Part shown: positions 26,391-36,218 of the stretch, piece after piece
How positions within the stretch are numbered: the stretch's first letter is position 1
Layout: each line of letters opens with the position of its first letter
Source of the DNA: Bradyrhizobium sp. ISRA430
GTDB taxonomy: Bacteria; Pseudomonadota; Alphaproteobacteria; Rhizobiales; Xanthobacteraceae
Length of the DNA stretch: 64,000 nucleotides
NCBI RefSeq assembly: GCF_029909975.1
Contig: NZ_CP094516.1
Span: forward strand, 2,480,001-2,544,000
Direction: 5' to 3'
Position numbers and translations under genes: made by a program
The notes under the pieces: generated by a model
The model's database searches: none
Told to the model about the DNA's origin: nothing
Seen by the model: the letters and a program-made list of their open reading frames with translations, nothing else

Positions 26391-27557
26391 ATGACAAGAC
26401 CACTGACCATCTCGGCCGATACCAGTGAGCCCTCTCTCGCGCGCCGCACCCTGTTGAAGGGCGCCGCGGCCACAGTAGCCGCGACGGGGGTGACCATGAA
26501 CGCTGCCCTGGCAGCTTCCGTCGCGCCATTGGGCCAGACGGGCGCTCCGACGAGGTCGACGGGGCCATTGCCCTTGGGACCTCTGCCCGGCAGCCGCTAC
26601 CCGGACTCCCATCTGGAATCCGCCAAGAAAGGGCCGCCATCGTTCGGCCCCCCCGGTTTTCCGGCCTTCGCCGGCACGATGGCCGTTGAGCGCGTCGCGA
26701 CCGGCTTCCGCTGGGCCGAGGGGCCGGTGTATTTCGCGGCCGGGCGATACGTGTTGTTCAGCGACATTCCCAACAACCGCATCATGCGTTTCTCGGAGGA
26801 TGACGGTCACGTCAGCGTCTACCGTCAGCCGTCGATGAACTCGAACGGCAACACCATCGATCGCGAAGGACGCCTGATCACATGCGAGCATAGCGGGCGG
26901 CGCGTGACGCGGACCGAACTCGACGGTTCGATCACCATCATCGCCGACAAGTACAACGGCAAGCGGCTGAATTCGCCGAACGATGCGGTCGTCACCGCCG
27001 ATGGCGCGATCTGGTTCACCGACCCAGTCTACGGCATTGGCGGCTACTACGAGGGTATCAAGGCCGAGCCCGAACAGGAAAAGCACAACGTCTACCGGGT
27101 CGATCCGAAATCGGGGGACGTCAAGGTTGTCATCGATGACTTCGTTGAACCCAACGGCATCACCCTGTCGCCTGACGAGAAGAAGCTTTATGTCATCGAT
27201 ACCGGCTTCACGGATGGGCCGGACAATCCATCTCACATCCGCGTGTTCGACCTCGACGTCGCCGGCGGAAAGGTGTCGAACGGCAAGGTCTTTGCCGAGA
27301 TGCCGAAGCCCAGCATCACCGACGGCTTGCGTTGTGACATGGATGGACGCGTCTGGTGTTCGGTGGGCTGGGGCGATCCGAACGAAGACGGCGTGCGCTG
27401 TTATACGCCATCGGGCGAATTGCTCGGCAAGATTCATATTCCGGAAACAGTTGCAAATCTGTGCTTCGGCGGTCAGCAGCGAAACAGGCTTTATATTTGT
27501 GGCTCGACATCGCTCTATGCGGTCTACACGAGCGTACAGGGCGCAATGAAGCCGTGA
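26391..27557 (+). CDS. Tat-exported SMP-30/gluconolactonase-family protein
   Basis: 388-residue six-bladed beta-propeller of the SMP-30/gluconolactonase family. A twin-arginine signal (LARRTLLKG, Arg18-Arg19, then a hydrophobic stretch ending near AALAAS) points to the periplasm. Metal-site residues are Glu110 (RWAEGPVYF), Asn in LNSPNDAVV and Asp in YVIDTGFTDG. It should hydrolyse a lactone. ATG 26391 follows GGGAGG. Standing after the thiolase-SDR genes, it could open lactones generated elsewhere in this catabolic region; that link is inference. Confidence 0.85.
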   Translation: MTRPLTISADTSEPSLARRTLLKGAAATVAATGVTMNAALAASVAPLGQTGAPTRSTGPLPLGPLPGSRYPDSHLESAKKGPPSFGPPGFPAFAGTMAVERVATGFRWAEGPVYFAAGRYVLFSDIPNNRIMRFSEDDGHVSVYRQPSMNSNGNTIDREGRLITCEHSGRRVTRTELDGSITIIADKYNGKRLNSPNDAVVTADGAIWFTDPVYGIGGYYEGIKAEPEQEKHNVYRVDPKSGDVKVVIDDFVEPNGITLSPDEKKLYVIDTGFTDGPDNPSHIRVFDLDVAGGKVSNGKVFAEMPKPSITDGLRCDMDGRVWCSVGWGDPNEDGVRCYTPSGELLGKIHIPETVANLCFGGQQRNRLYICGSTSLYAVYTSVQGAMKP

Positions 27558-27617
27558 GCGAATAGCGAGTGGGGAGTAGCGAATAGTTGGCAGCACCCCC
27601 GCCTGTTCGCTACTCAC
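27556..27617. repeat. Short inverted repeat with GCGAATAG arms
   Basis: GAGTAGCGAATAG and a later TTCGCTACTC form an inverted pair between the lactonase and ppc 3' ends, which converge. Related to the element at 11704-11780. Confidence 0.55.
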
Positions 27618-27619
27618 CC

Positions 27620-30418
27620 CTAACCGGTATTCCTCAACCCCGCCGAGATGCCGTTGATCGTGAGCTGAATCCCGCGCAGCACCTGCTCGTTCGGGTTCTG
27701 CGCGCGGTGCTCCTTCAGAAGCTCGACCTGCACGTGGTTGAGCGGGTCGAGATAGGGGAAGCGGTGGCGAACCGAGCGCTCCAGCAGCGGGTTGCCCTGG
27801 AGCAGCCGGTCCTGGCCCATGATGTCCAGGAGCGTCTCGATGCAGGAATGCCATTCGCGGCGGATGCGGCCGAAGATCTTTTCGCGTAGCGCCTCATCCG
27901 GCACGAGCTCGGCATAGCGCGAGGCGATCGCGATCGAGCTCTTGGCGAGCACCATGTCCATGTTCGACAACAGCATCCGGAAGAACGGCCAGTCGCGGTA
28001 GAGTTCTTTGAGGAACGGCATGCCCTTGTCGGGATGCTCGGCGATCCAGGTCTCGACCGCGCTGCCAAAGCCGTACCAGCCCGGCAGCATCAGGCGGCAT
28101 TGGGCCCAGGAGAACACCCAGGGAATCGCGCGAAGGTCCTCGATGGCGCGGGTCTTCTTGCGCGAGGCCGGGCGGCTGCCGATGTTGAGGGTCGCGATCT
28201 CGTTGATCACGGTCGAGGCCCAGAAATAATCGACGAAGCCGTCGGTCTCGTAGACGAGACCGCGGTAGGCCTTGAAGGCGAGGTTCGACAATTCGTCCAT
28301 CGCGGTCAGATATTCGCCCCGCGGCGCGCTCTGGCGCGGATGCAGCAGGCTCGCCTCCAGCGTCGCGGCTGCGAGGATCTCCAGATTATTGCGACCGACC
28401 TCGGCGTTGGAATATTTCGACGAGATGATCTCGCCCTGCTCGGTGATGCGGATCTGACCGTTCACCGCGCCGCCAGGCTGGGCGATGATGGCGTCATAGC
28501 TCGGACCGCCGCCGCGACCGACCGAGCCGCCGCGGCCGTGGAACAGGCGCAGGCGCACGCCGTGGCGCTCGAACACCTCGACGAGGCCGATCTCCGCCTT
28601 GTACAGCTCCCAGCCCGAGGTGACGAAGCCGCCATCCTTGTTGCTGTCGGAATAGCCGAGCATCACCTCCTGCACGCCGCCGCGGCTGTCGACGAGGCGG
28701 CGGTAGTCGTGCAGGGACAGCATGCGGTCCATGATGCCGCTCGATGCCTGCAAATCCTCGATGGTCTCGAACAGCGGCACGATGTTGATGGCGCTGCGTC
28801 CCGACGGATTGACGAGGCCGACCTCCTTGAGCAGCACCGCCACCTCGAGCATGTCCGACATGCCCTTGCACATCGAGATGATGCATTGGGGGATGGCGTC
28901 CGAGCCGAACTTCGCATGCGCCTCCGCGGCAGCATGGAATACGTTGAGCTCACCCATCGTCTCGTCGCTGTACTTGACGAATTGCGAGACCAGCGAGCGG
29001 GTGCTGCGCAGCTCGTTGGTGAGCAACGCGATGCGCGCCTCCTCGCCGAGCGCGAGATAGGACATGCCGGGATTGGCCGCATCGAACAGTTCGGCGATGG
29101 TACGCTCGTGCACGGCGGAGTTCTGGCGGATGTCGAGCCGCGCAAGATGGAAGCCGAAGCAATCGACCGCGCGCCTGAGCAGCCGCAGCCGGCCGCGCGC
29201 GATGACGCGGGCGTTGTTCGCGATCAGCGAGCGGTGCAGCACGTCGAGATCGGCTTGCAGCTCCTTGACACTCTCGTAAGGCGCGCCCTTGCCGACGGGA
29301 CGCCGCGTAATCTCGACCGCGAGCTTTTCGGCGGTCGCAGTGAGGCGGGCATAGATGCCGGAGACCGCGAGGCGGTAGGGCTCGCCGCTCCGGTGCGGCG
29401 AGGTGTCGGGCGAGCGCTCCGCGAGCGCACGCAGCTCTTCGGAGACGTCGGCAAGATGCGCCGCGATCGACAGCTCGGAGCCGAGCACGTGCAGCTCCTG
29501 GAGATAGAACTGCATCACGCGGCTCGACTGCAGCCGCAGCGTGCCGCGCATCACGTCGGCGGTGACAAAGGGATTGCCGTCGCGGTCGCCGCCGATCCAG
29601 CTTCCCATGCGCAGGAACGAGGCGAGCTCACCTGCCGCCTGCTCGCCGCCCTCCTCCAGCCGGTCTTCCAGCACATTGATGAGGCGCGGCACTTCGCGAA
29701 GGAAGGTGTAGTCATAGAAGGACAGCCCGTTGCCGACCTCGTCGAGCACGGTGAGCTTGGTCCGGCGCAAGAGGTTCGTCTGCCACAGCGTCAGCACCTC
29801 GCGGCGGAGCTGCTCGTCGCTCGCCTCAGTCTCCTCCGCTGTCATGGCGAGGCGCTCGCGGCGATCGAGCAGCGCCGCGATCTCCATCTCGCGGTCCATG
29901 GTGCTCTTGCGGCGGACCTCGGTCGGATGCGCGGTCAACACCGGGCTGACCAGCGCGCCCTTGAAGAATCCGCGTAGCTCCTCGGCGCTGATGCCGGCGT
30001 CTTTCGCGTGTGCCAGCGTTTCGGCCAAGACGCCCGATCCGCCGCTGTGCGTCGCCGCGCGGGCCCGCATCTGGCGTATATTGTTCTGGTCCTCGGCGAT
30101 GTTGGCGAGGTGGGAGAAATAGCTGAAGGCGCGGACGATCCGCACCGTCTCGGTGGTCGACATGCTGTCGAGGATCTGCTCGAGTTCGCGGCGGGCGAGC
30201 CGATCCTCGTCGCGGTGGAACCGGATCGAGGTCTGCCGGATGCGCTCGACCAGGTCGAACACGTCGGGGCCCTCCTGGTCACGCACGGTGTCGCCGAGGA
30301 TGCGCCCGAGCAGGCGGATGTCGTCCCGCAGCCGCGCATCCGCCTCCTGCGCCTGGACGTCCTCGGGACGGTTCGGGCGCTGATCAGCGGTGTCGGATGA
30401 TACGGTCTGGAGGGACAT
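27620..30418 (-). CDS. ppc: Phosphoenolpyruvate carboxylase
   Basis: 932-residue PEP carboxylase, which carboxylates PEP to oxaloacetate to refill the TCA cycle. The catalytic His motif [27 protein letters not shown], the [12 protein letters not shown] loop and the [14 protein letters not shown] mobile loop are all intact, and the chain ends in the conserved LRNTG. I chose ATG 30418, preceded by GGGAGCGAG; an upstream in-frame extension has no family similarity. It is a single gene with no operon partner. Confidence 0.97.
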   Translation of the reverse strand: MSLQTVSSDTADQRPNRPEDVQAQEADARLRDDIRLLGRILGDTVRDQEGPDVFDLVERIRQTSIRFHRDEDRLARRELEQILDSMSTTETVRIVRAFSYFSHLANIAEDQNNIRQMRARAATHSGGSGVLAETLAHAKDAGISAEELRGFFKGALVSPVLTAHPTEVRRKSTMDREMEIAALLDRRERLAMTAEETEASDEQLRREVLTLWQTNLLRRTKLTVLDEVGNGLSFYDYTFLREVPRLINVLEDRLEEGGEQAAGELASFLRMGSWIGGDRDGNPFVTADVMRGTLRLQSSRVMQFYLQELHVLGSELSIAAHLADVSEELRALAERSPDTSPHRSGEPYRLAVSGIYARLTATAEKLAVEITRRPVGKGAPYESVKELQADLDVLHRSLIANNARVIARGRLRLLRRAVDCFGFHLARLDIRQNSAVHERTIAELFDAANPGMSYLALGEEARIALLTNELRSTRSLVSQFVKYSDETMGELNVFHAAAEAHAKFGSDAIPQCIISMCKGMSDMLEVAVLLKEVGLVNPSGRSAINIVPLFETIEDLQASSGIMDRMLSLHDYRRLVDSRGGVQEVMLGYSDSNKDGGFVTSGWELYKAEIGLVEVFERHGVRLRLFHGRGGSVGRGGGPSYDAIIAQPGGAVNGQIRITEQGEIISSKYSNAEVGRNNLEILAAATLEASLLHPRQSAPRGEYLTAMDELSNLAFKAYRGLVYETDGFVDYFWASTVINEIATLNIGSRPASRKKTRAIEDLRAIPWVFSWAQCRLMLPGWYGFGSAVETWIAEHPDKGMPFLKELYRDWPFFRMLLSNMDMVLAKSSIAIASRYAELVPDEALREKIFGRIRREWHSCIETLLDIMGQDRLLQGNPLLERSVRHRFPYLDPLNHVQVELLKEHRAQNPNEQVLRGIQLTINGISAGLRNTG

Positions 30419-30573
30419 TGCTCGCTCCCAAAAGCTGCCCGGCCGGCCGAGTGTGCAAGTTTTTTGCCGCAGCGCAAGGTGAAGTTGGGGGCGGTGCACA
30501 TAGAGGCTGGAGCTGGGCCAATTCCTCAGCCGTCGTTCTGGCGAACCGCGCGATCTATCGCCTCTTTTCGACG

Positions 30574-30978
30574 CTACGCCGGCACGATCACCTTTCCGAT
30601 CGGCCAGAGCGCGATGCCCGCAAGCTTCAGGTGGGCCCAGGCGAAGGGGATGCCGATAATGGTGATCGCGAGGATCACGGCGGTAATGACGTGGCCGAGC
30701 GCCAGCCACCAACCGGCGAGCAGAAACCAGACGATATTGCCGAGCACTCCGAGCGGGCCGGTGCCGATATCGCTCTCGCCGGTGACCTCGTCGCGCCGCA
30801 CCGCCTTCGAGCCGAACGGCAGGAGAGTGTAGGCGGCGATGTTGAACGCCGCCCGCGCCCAGGGCAGGCCGACAATGGTGATGGCCATGATGATCGAGGC
30901 TACCAGCCAGCCGAACGCCATCCAGGCACCGCCGATGAGAATCCAGAGCAAGTTAAGCAGGATGGAAACAGGAGCCAT
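30574..30978 (-). CDS. YccF-family inner-membrane protein
   Basis: 134-residue protein with two repeats of the YccF domain: [20 protein letters not shown] and [20 protein letters not shown], each followed by a hydrophobic stretch ending [12 protein letters not shown] or [12 protein letters not shown]. Four membrane segments are expected. The function of YccF is not established. ATG 30978 is the only credible start. It lies upstream of ppc on the same strand, with about 155 bp between. Confidence 0.85.
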   Translation of the reverse strand: MAPVSILLNLLWILIGGAWMAFGWLVASIIMAITIVGLPWARAAFNIAAYTLLPFGSKAVRRDEVTGESDIGTGPLGVLGNIVWFLLAGWWLALGHVITAVILAITIIGIPFAWAHLKLAGIALWPIGKVIVPA

Positions 30979-31061
30979 GGGACTATCCGTGGTCAATGAC
31001 CCTGCTTGTATAGGCTCGAATATTGTCTCTGCGAAGACAGATCCCGTAGGCCCGAACCGTG

Positions 31062-32606
31062 TCAGATCTTCCGTCCCGCCTGCTCCCAATAGGGATCGCG
31101 CAGGCGGCGCTTGAAGATTTTGCCGGAATCTTCGCGCGGCAAGTCGGTACGTATCTCGATGTGCTTGGGTACCTTGTAGTCGGCAAGCTGTGTCTTCAGC
31201 CTGGCGCGGATGTCGGCAGCATCGATCGTGATACCGGTTTGCGGCTCGACCACTGCCATCAGCGCCTCGCCGAACTCCGCATCGGGAATGCCGAACACCG
31301 CGCAATCATGCACGCCGGGCACCGCATGCAGCACCGATTCGATCTCGGCCGGATAGATGTTGACGCCGCCCGAGATCACCATGTCGCGCTTGCGGTCGCA
31401 GATGAAGACGTAGCCGTCCTCGTCGATGTAACCGACGTCGCCGGAGGTGATGAAACCGTCGCGGTCGATCTCGGCGCGCTTCTCCGGCTTGTTGTGATAG
31501 GTGAAGTCCGCCATCTCGGCCATACGGGAATAGATCTCGCCGATCTTGCCCACCGGCAGCACGCGGCCATCTTCCCCGATGAAGCGCAGCTCGGCGCCTG
31601 GCGAGATCTTGCCGACGGTGCACGGCTTCTTGAGCGCATCCTCGGAGGTCGCGAAGGTCACGGCACTGGATTCGGTTGAGCCGTAGAATTCGTAGATCAC
31701 CGGCCCCCACCATTCGATCATGGCACGCTTGACGTCTGCCGGGCACGGCGCAGCCGCGTGGATGACATGGCGCAGCGAGGAGACATCGTACTTCCTGCGC
31801 ATCGCCTCCGGCAGCTTCATCAGGCGAATGAACATGGTCGGCACCATGAAGATGGTGTCGATCCTGTACCTCGAGATCAGCTCGAGAAACTCTTCCGCCT
31901 CGAAGCGTGGCATCAGCACCAGCGCACCGCCTAGCTTGCCCGACCGGATGCCGAACGAGTTCGGTGCGGAATGATAGAGCGGGCCCGGCAGCAATGCGCG
32001 GGCGCCCGGCTTCAGGCCATAGATCATTGCGCGCATGCGTTCGCCGGCGGCTTGCTGCTCCGGCGTCGGCGCATTGCGCCGCACGCCCTTGGGATGGCCG
32101 GTCGTGCCTGAGGTGTAGATCATGTTCATGGGCTGCGGCACGACCGGGCCATCATAAGGCTGGAATTGCGCGAGCCAGGCATCGAAGTCGATCGCGAAAT
32201 CCGGCGCTGCCAAATGATCCGGATCGATCTTGTAGCTGATGAGGATCTCCGGCGGCGTCGGCACGCCGAGCACGGTGACTCCCTCGGGGATCGCATCGCG
32301 CAAGGCGTGCAGCATGTCGGCATGCGCGATCAGCACCGAGGTGCCGGAGTCCTTCAGGATGTAGTTGATCTCCTCCGGCTTGAAATGCCAGTTGATCGGC
32401 ACGCCATAGGCACCCAGCCGCATCGCGGCGTAGGCAGCCTCCAGAAAGGCGATGTCGTTGCGCATGAGCATACAGACGCAATCGCCCTGCCCAACGCCGA
32501 TCCTGGCAAGGCCGCTCGCGATGCGGTCGGCACGATTGGCGACATCGGCATGGGAACGGCGGCGCGCGCCGGAGACGATGCCGAGGAATTGGGACGTTTC
32601 GCTCAT
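31062..32606 (-). CDS. Acyl-CoA synthetase (AMP-forming)
   Basis: 514-residue ANL-superfamily ligase. The phosphate loop YTSGTTGHPKG (near residue 165), YGSTESSAVTF, TSGDVGYIDEDGYVFICDR and the C-terminal catalytic Lys in PREDSGKIFKRRLR are all present. It activates a carboxylic acid to its CoA ester via an acyl-adenylate. The substrate is unknown; neighbours suggest a hydroxy or branched acid. ATG 32606 lacks a strong ribosome-binding site. The crotonase gene lies upstream on the same strand behind a palindromic repeat. Confidence 0.88.
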   Translation of the reverse strand: MSETSQFLGIVSGARRRSHADVANRADRIASGLARIGVGQGDCVCMLMRNDIAFLEAAYAAMRLGAYGVPINWHFKPEEINYILKDSGTSVLIAHADMLHALRDAIPEGVTVLGVPTPPEILISYKIDPDHLAAPDFAIDFDAWLAQFQPYDGPVVPQPMNMIYTSGTTGHPKGVRRNAPTPEQQAAGERMRAMIYGLKPGARALLPGPLYHSAPNSFGIRSGKLGGALVLMPRFEAEEFLELISRYRIDTIFMVPTMFIRLMKLPEAMRRKYDVSSLRHVIHAAAPCPADVKRAMIEWWGPVIYEFYGSTESSAVTFATSEDALKKPCTVGKISPGAELRFIGEDGRVLPVGKIGEIYSRMAEMADFTYHNKPEKRAEIDRDGFITSGDVGYIDEDGYVFICDRKRDMVISGGVNIYPAEIESVLHAVPGVHDCAVFGIPDAEFGEALMAVVEPQTGITIDAADIRARLKTQLADYKVPKHIEIRTDLPREDSGKIFKRRLRDPYWEQAGRKI

Positions 32607-32636
32607 TGTTGTTTTTCTTTGTTGTTTGGAGTTTCA

Positions 32637-32729
32637 CCTCATGGTGAGGAGGCGCGGAGCGCCGTCTCGAACCATGAACGCCCGTGGCCCATCCCTCGAG
32701 ACGCCGCTTCGCGGCTCCTCGGGATGAGG
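32637..32729. repeat. Intergenic palindromic repeat, CCTCATGGTGAGGAG family
   Basis: CCTCATGGTGAGGAGGCGCG at 32637 pairs with CGCGGCTCCTCGGGATGAGG ending at 32729; GTCTCGA and TCGAGAC form inner arms. Related to 10027-10157 and 62206-62297. Confidence 0.75.
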
Positions 32730-32735
32730 TCTGTG

Positions 32736-33545
32736 CTAGTCCGCAAATTTCGGTGCGCGCTTTTCGAGATTGGCGCGGACGGCTTCGGTCTGGTTCGCAC
32801 TACCGATCAGCTTCTGCTGCTCGACGGACTCGGCGAGCAGCGCCGGGCCCGGATCGACCGAGAGATTGTTGAGCAGCCGTTTCGCGGCGCGGATCGCATC
32901 GGGGCTCTTGCCGGCGATCTCGCGTGCGACTTCGAGCGCGCTGGCACGCGGATCATCGCAAATGCGCGTGGCGAGACCGTAAGACATCGCCTCCTGCGCC
33001 GAGAAGATGCGCCCGGTGTAGGTGAGATCGCGCAGGATGTCGTCGCGCACGAGCGAGGCCAGGATCGGCGTGCCCGCCATGTCGGGGACCAAACCCCATT
33101 TGATCTCCATCACCGACATTCGCGCATCGGGCGCAACAAAGCGCATGTCCGCACCGAGCGCGAGCTGAAAGCCGCCGCCGAAGGCCACGCCATGCACGGC
33201 CGCGATCACCGGCACTGCAAGCTGACGCCAGCCCCACACCGCCTGCTGCGGAAAGTTCGCCTTGCCGTGCGTGCGCACGGTGAGGTCGCGTTTTTCGCCA
33301 CCCGGAATTCCGTTGCCGCCCTTCTCCTTCATGGCGGCAAAGCGTCCCATGTCGAGGCCGGCACAGAAGGCACGGCCCTCGCCGGACAGCACCACGACGC
33401 GCACACCTTTTTCCCTGGAAAGGCGGTCGGTTGCGGCAACCAGCGCCTCGAACATGGCCTGATCCAGTGCGTTCATCTTGTCCGCGCGCACCAAGCGGAC
33501 ATCGGCAACGCCTTCCGAGATCGAAATCGAGACGCGCTCTTCCAT
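32736..33545 (-). CDS. Crotonase-family protein, dienoyl-CoA-isomerase-like active site
   Basis: 269-residue enoyl-CoA hydratase/isomerase. The oxyanion-hole GGG is followed by Gln127 (GGGFQLALG) where classical hydratases have Glu; Glu147 and Asp155 (VMEIKWGLVPD) sit where delta3,5-delta2,4-dienoyl-CoA isomerases have their Glu and Asp. That pattern favours a double-bond isomerase over a simple hydratase. ATG 33545 has an AGGGGAG ribosome-binding site. It is divergent from the dienoyl-CoA-reductase-like SDR gene, a sensible functional pair. Confidence 0.85.
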   Translation of the reverse strand: MEERVSISISEGVADVRLVRADKMNALDQAMFEALVAATDRLSREKGVRVVVLSGEGRAFCAGLDMGRFAAMKEKGGNGIPGGEKRDLTVRTHGKANFPQQAVWGWRQLAVPVIAAVHGVAFGGGFQLALGADMRFVAPDARMSVMEIKWGLVPDMAGTPILASLVRDDILRDLTYTGRIFSAQEAMSYGLATRICDDPRASALEVAREIAGKSPDAIRAAKRLLNNLSVDPGPALLAESVEQQKLIGSANQTEAVRANLEKRAPKFAD

Positions 33546-33603
33546 GGATCAATTCTCCCCTGTTCTTGTTCGGTGCCGCTTTACAGGAAGCCGACGGCCG
33601 GAT

Positions 33604-33627
33604 TTAGTCAATCGACCAATTAACTGA
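33604..33627. promoter_or_regulatory. Imperfect 24-bp palindrome between the divergent crotonase and SDR genes
   Basis: The sequence from 33604 (TTAGTCAAT...) to 33627 (...TTAACTGA) matches its reverse complement at 16 of 24 positions. It is AT-rich and lies 24 bp upstream of the SDR start, where a TetR- or GntR-type regulator could act. No regulator gene is next to it. Confidence 0.3.
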
Positions 33628-33650
33628 CAATCCCTACGGGGGAAACACCC

Positions 33651-34523
33651 ATGTTCAAGGAAAATCTTCTGGCCGGCCGGCGCATTCTCGTGACCGGCGG
33701 TGGTACGGGTCTCGGCAAGTCGATGGCGGCGCGCTTCCTCCAGCTCGGCGCGGAGGTGCACATCTGCGGGCGGCGCAAGATCGTCTGCGACGAGACCGCG
33801 ACCGAATTGATGGATCAGTATGGCGGCCGCGTCACCAGCCACGGCGTCGACATCCGCAACGCGCTCGCGGTCGAGGAGATGGTCGAGAACATCTTTCGCG
33901 AGGCGCCGCTCACCGATCTCATCAACAACGCCGCCGGCAATTTCATCTCGCGCACCGAAGAGCTCTCGCCGCGCGGCTTCGATGCCGTCGCCAACATCGT
34001 CATGCACGGCACGTTCTACGTGACGCATGCGGTCGGCAAGCGTTGGATCGCCGCGCGCCAACCCGGCAACGTCGTCTCGATCACCGTGACCTGGGTGCGC
34101 AACGGCTCGCCCTACGTGGTGCCGTCGGCGATGAGCAAGTCGGCGATCCACGCCATGACGATGTCGCTTGCGACCGAATGGGGCAAACACGGCATCCGCC
34201 TCAACACGATCGCGCCGGGCGAGATCCCGACCGAGGGCATGAGCAAGCGCATCAAGCCCGGTGATGAGGCCGGCGCGCGCACCAAGGCAATGAACCCGAT
34301 GGGCCGCGTCGGCACCATGGAGGAGCTGCAGAACCTCGCGGTGTTCCTGATCTCCGGCGGCTGCGACTGGATCAACGGCGAGACCATCGCCATGGACGGC
34401 GCGCAGGCGCTCGCGATGGGCGGCAACTTCTACCAGCTCCGCGACTGGAGCGACGACGACTGGAAGCAGGCGCGCGAGAGCATCATGGCGCAGAACGAGA
34501 AGGACCGGGCTGCGAGGGGGTAG
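33651..34523 (+). CDS. SDR resembling 2,4-dienoyl-CoA reductase
   Basis: 290-residue SDR. The cofactor motif TGGGTGLGKSM and NNAAGNFI are followed not by Tyr-x3-Lys but by Ser159-x3-Lys163 (VVPSAMSKSA), as in mitochondrial 2,4-dienoyl-CoA reductase (Ser210, Lys214). LATEWGKHGIRLN and DWINGETIAMDGA also match that family. The residue in the place of its catalytic Tyr199 is Trp148. It probably reduces a CoA-bound dienoyl or related substrate. ATG 33651 follows CGGGGGAAA. Confidence 0.8.
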   Translation: MFKENLLAGRRILVTGGGTGLGKSMAARFLQLGAEVHICGRRKIVCDETATELMDQYGGRVTSHGVDIRNALAVEEMVENIFREAPLTDLINNAAGNFISRTEELSPRGFDAVANIVMHGTFYVTHAVGKRWIAARQPGNVVSITVTWVRNGSPYVVPSAMSKSAIHAMTMSLATEWGKHGIRLNTIAPGEIPTEGMSKRIKPGDEAGARTKAMNPMGRVGTMEELQNLAVFLISGGCDWINGETIAMDGAQALAMGGNFYQLRDWSDDDWKQARESIMAQNEKDRAARG

Positions 34524-34586
34524 TGTCGTCCTGGCGGAAGGCAGGACTGTGTAAGGAGGCCGGCGCTCTCCCCCGGCTTTCAATTG

Positions 34587-34705
34587 TCGTCCTGGCGAAA
34601 GCCAGGACCCATACCCACAGGATTGGGTTTGGCGAAGACTCGTGGTTGGCACTTCGCGCCAAACCCCTCCCTGGGGTTATGGGTCCCGGCCTTCGCCGGG
34701 ACGAC
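34587..34705. repeat. Intergenic palindromic repeat, GTCGTCCTGGCGAAAGCCAGG family
   Basis: GTCGTCCTGGCGAAAGCCAG at the left and GGCCTTCGCCGGGACGAC at the right form the outer stem; GACCCATA/TATGGGTC extends it and GGGTTTGGCG/CGCCAAACCC forms the centre. A decayed half copy lies just upstream at 34526-34549. Fills the gap between convergent SDR and acyl-CoA dehydrogenase genes. Confidence 0.8.
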
Positions 34706-34733
34706 GTTGGGAGAGATAACGGGCAATAACGCC

Positions 34734-36008
34734 TCAATGCTTCCCCGGCCCCATATATCCGAACAAGAACCCCGCCACTTTGCGCATCTGAATCTCCTCG
34801 CTGCCTTCGGTGATGCGGTAGCGGCGGTGGTGGCGGTAGATGTGCTCGAACGGCTTGTGGCGTGAGTAGCCCATGCCGCCGTGGACCTGCATGGCGCGGT
34901 CGGCGGATTCGCAGCAGAGGCGGTTTGCCCAGTAGTTGCACATCGAGACGCGGTCGGAGAGCGTGCGTTCGATCTGCTCCTCGGTGAGCTTGTCCATCTC
35001 CCAGGCGGTCTTCCTGATCAAGAGGCGCAGCATCTCGGCCTGCGTGGCAAGCTCGACCAGCGGGAACTGGATCGCCTGGTTCTCGGCGAGCGCCTTGCCG
35101 AACGGCTTTCGCTCGCGTGCATACCTCACGCTCTCGTTGATGCAGTAGACGGCCGCTCCCAGCGAGCTCGCCGCCTGCCGGATGCGATTCTGATGCACAA
35201 AACATTGCGCCAGCGACAGCCCGCGGCCGACCTCACCGAACAGCGCATCCTCCGGCACGAACACGTCGGTGAAACTCACGCGGGGATGGTCGGTCGGCAT
35301 GTTGAACGTCCACATGTACTCCTCGACCTTCACGCCCGGGCTCTTGGCCGGTACCAGGAAGCAGGTGATGCCGCGGGCATCGCCGTCATTGCCGCCGGTG
35401 CGCGCGAACAGCGCGCAATGGGTGGCGACATGCATGCCGGTCGTCCACATCTTCTCGCCGTTGATGATCCAGCCCTTGACGTTGTCGCGCGTTGCCGGCA
35501 CCGCGCGCGTTTCCATGTGGGTGGCATCAGAGCCATGATGCGGCTCGGTCAAGCCGAAGGTGATACGGTACTTGCCCCTGATCGAGCCGTCGATCATCGC
35601 CTTCTGGTCGTCGCGGCCGTAGCGGTCGAGCATGGTCACGACGGGAAAATTGCCGACGATCGAGTGCTCGTTCTGGAGATCGTTGTGCAGGCCGAGACCC
35701 TTGGCGGCAAAATGCTCGCGGATCACCGCCATCCAGAGGTTGGAACCGTCCTTGCCGCCATATTGCTTCGGCACCGGAAAGCGCAGGTGACCGGCCACAT
35801 CGGCAAGGTCCTTCGCCTTGCGCAGCAGCGCCTCCCATTCGTGGCGCGGCAGGCCGCCATTCTCGAAATCGGTGCGCGCCCATTCGCGGCGATGATCGAA
35901 GAAGCGGATGTTGTCGTCGGCCTCTTCCAGCGGCTTGATCTCGCGCTCGATGAAACGGTCGAGCTCTCCGAGATAGGAGACGAGATCGGCAGGCAATGAG
36001 AAATCCAC
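34734..36008 (-). CDS. Acyl-CoA dehydrogenase
   Basis: 424-residue FAD-dependent acyl-CoA dehydrogenase. FAD/substrate loops FGLTEPHHGSDATHMETRA and INGEKMWTTGMH are clear, as is the C-terminal VHGGMGYSRHKPFEHIYRHHRRYRI... region, with TEGSEEIQ holding the likely catalytic Glu. It introduces the alpha-beta double bond in an acyl-CoA and passes electrons to ETF. The start is GTG 36008, preceded by GGGAGAG. It is divergent from the crotonase at 36219 and convergent with the SDR gene. Confidence 0.9.
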   Translation of the reverse strand: MDFSLPADLVSYLGELDRFIEREIKPLEEADDNIRFFDHRREWARTDFENGGLPRHEWEALLRKAKDLADVAGHLRFPVPKQYGGKDGSNLWMAVIREHFAAKGLGLHNDLQNEHSIVGNFPVVTMLDRYGRDDQKAMIDGSIRGKYRITFGLTEPHHGSDATHMETRAVPATRDNVKGWIINGEKMWTTGMHVATHCALFARTGGNDGDARGITCFLVPAKSPGVKVEEYMWTFNMPTDHPRVSFTDVFVPEDALFGEVGRGLSLAQCFVHQNRIRQAASSLGAAVYCINESVRYARERKPFGKALAENQAIQFPLVELATQAEMLRLLIRKTAWEMDKLTEEQIERTLSDRVSMCNYWANRLCCESADRAMQVHGGMGYSRHKPFEHIYRHHRRYRITEGSEEIQMRKVAGFLFGYMGPGKH

Positions 36009-36218
36009 TGTTCTCTCCCGGAATGTTTTTTCGTTTTGCGTTAAGGCGCTAAGCGTGTTTCTGGTTGGATCGATTAAGGTGAGAAGAGCGCGCGCAAGTC
36101 AAGCAAGCCGAGGCGTGTGAAGCGTGCAAGGCGCGTTGCGCAATTCGATGGTGTTGCAGCGTGGTCGCGCGCTACTATGCAGCCATATTCTCTGCCACAG
36201 AAAAATGCGGGAGCGACC

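Noticed and set aside
27620..30712. Longer 1030-codon version of PEP carboxylase
   Set aside because: The extra 98 N-terminal codons lie beyond the GGGAGCGAG site and show no similarity to the family; the ATG at 30418 gives a normal length.
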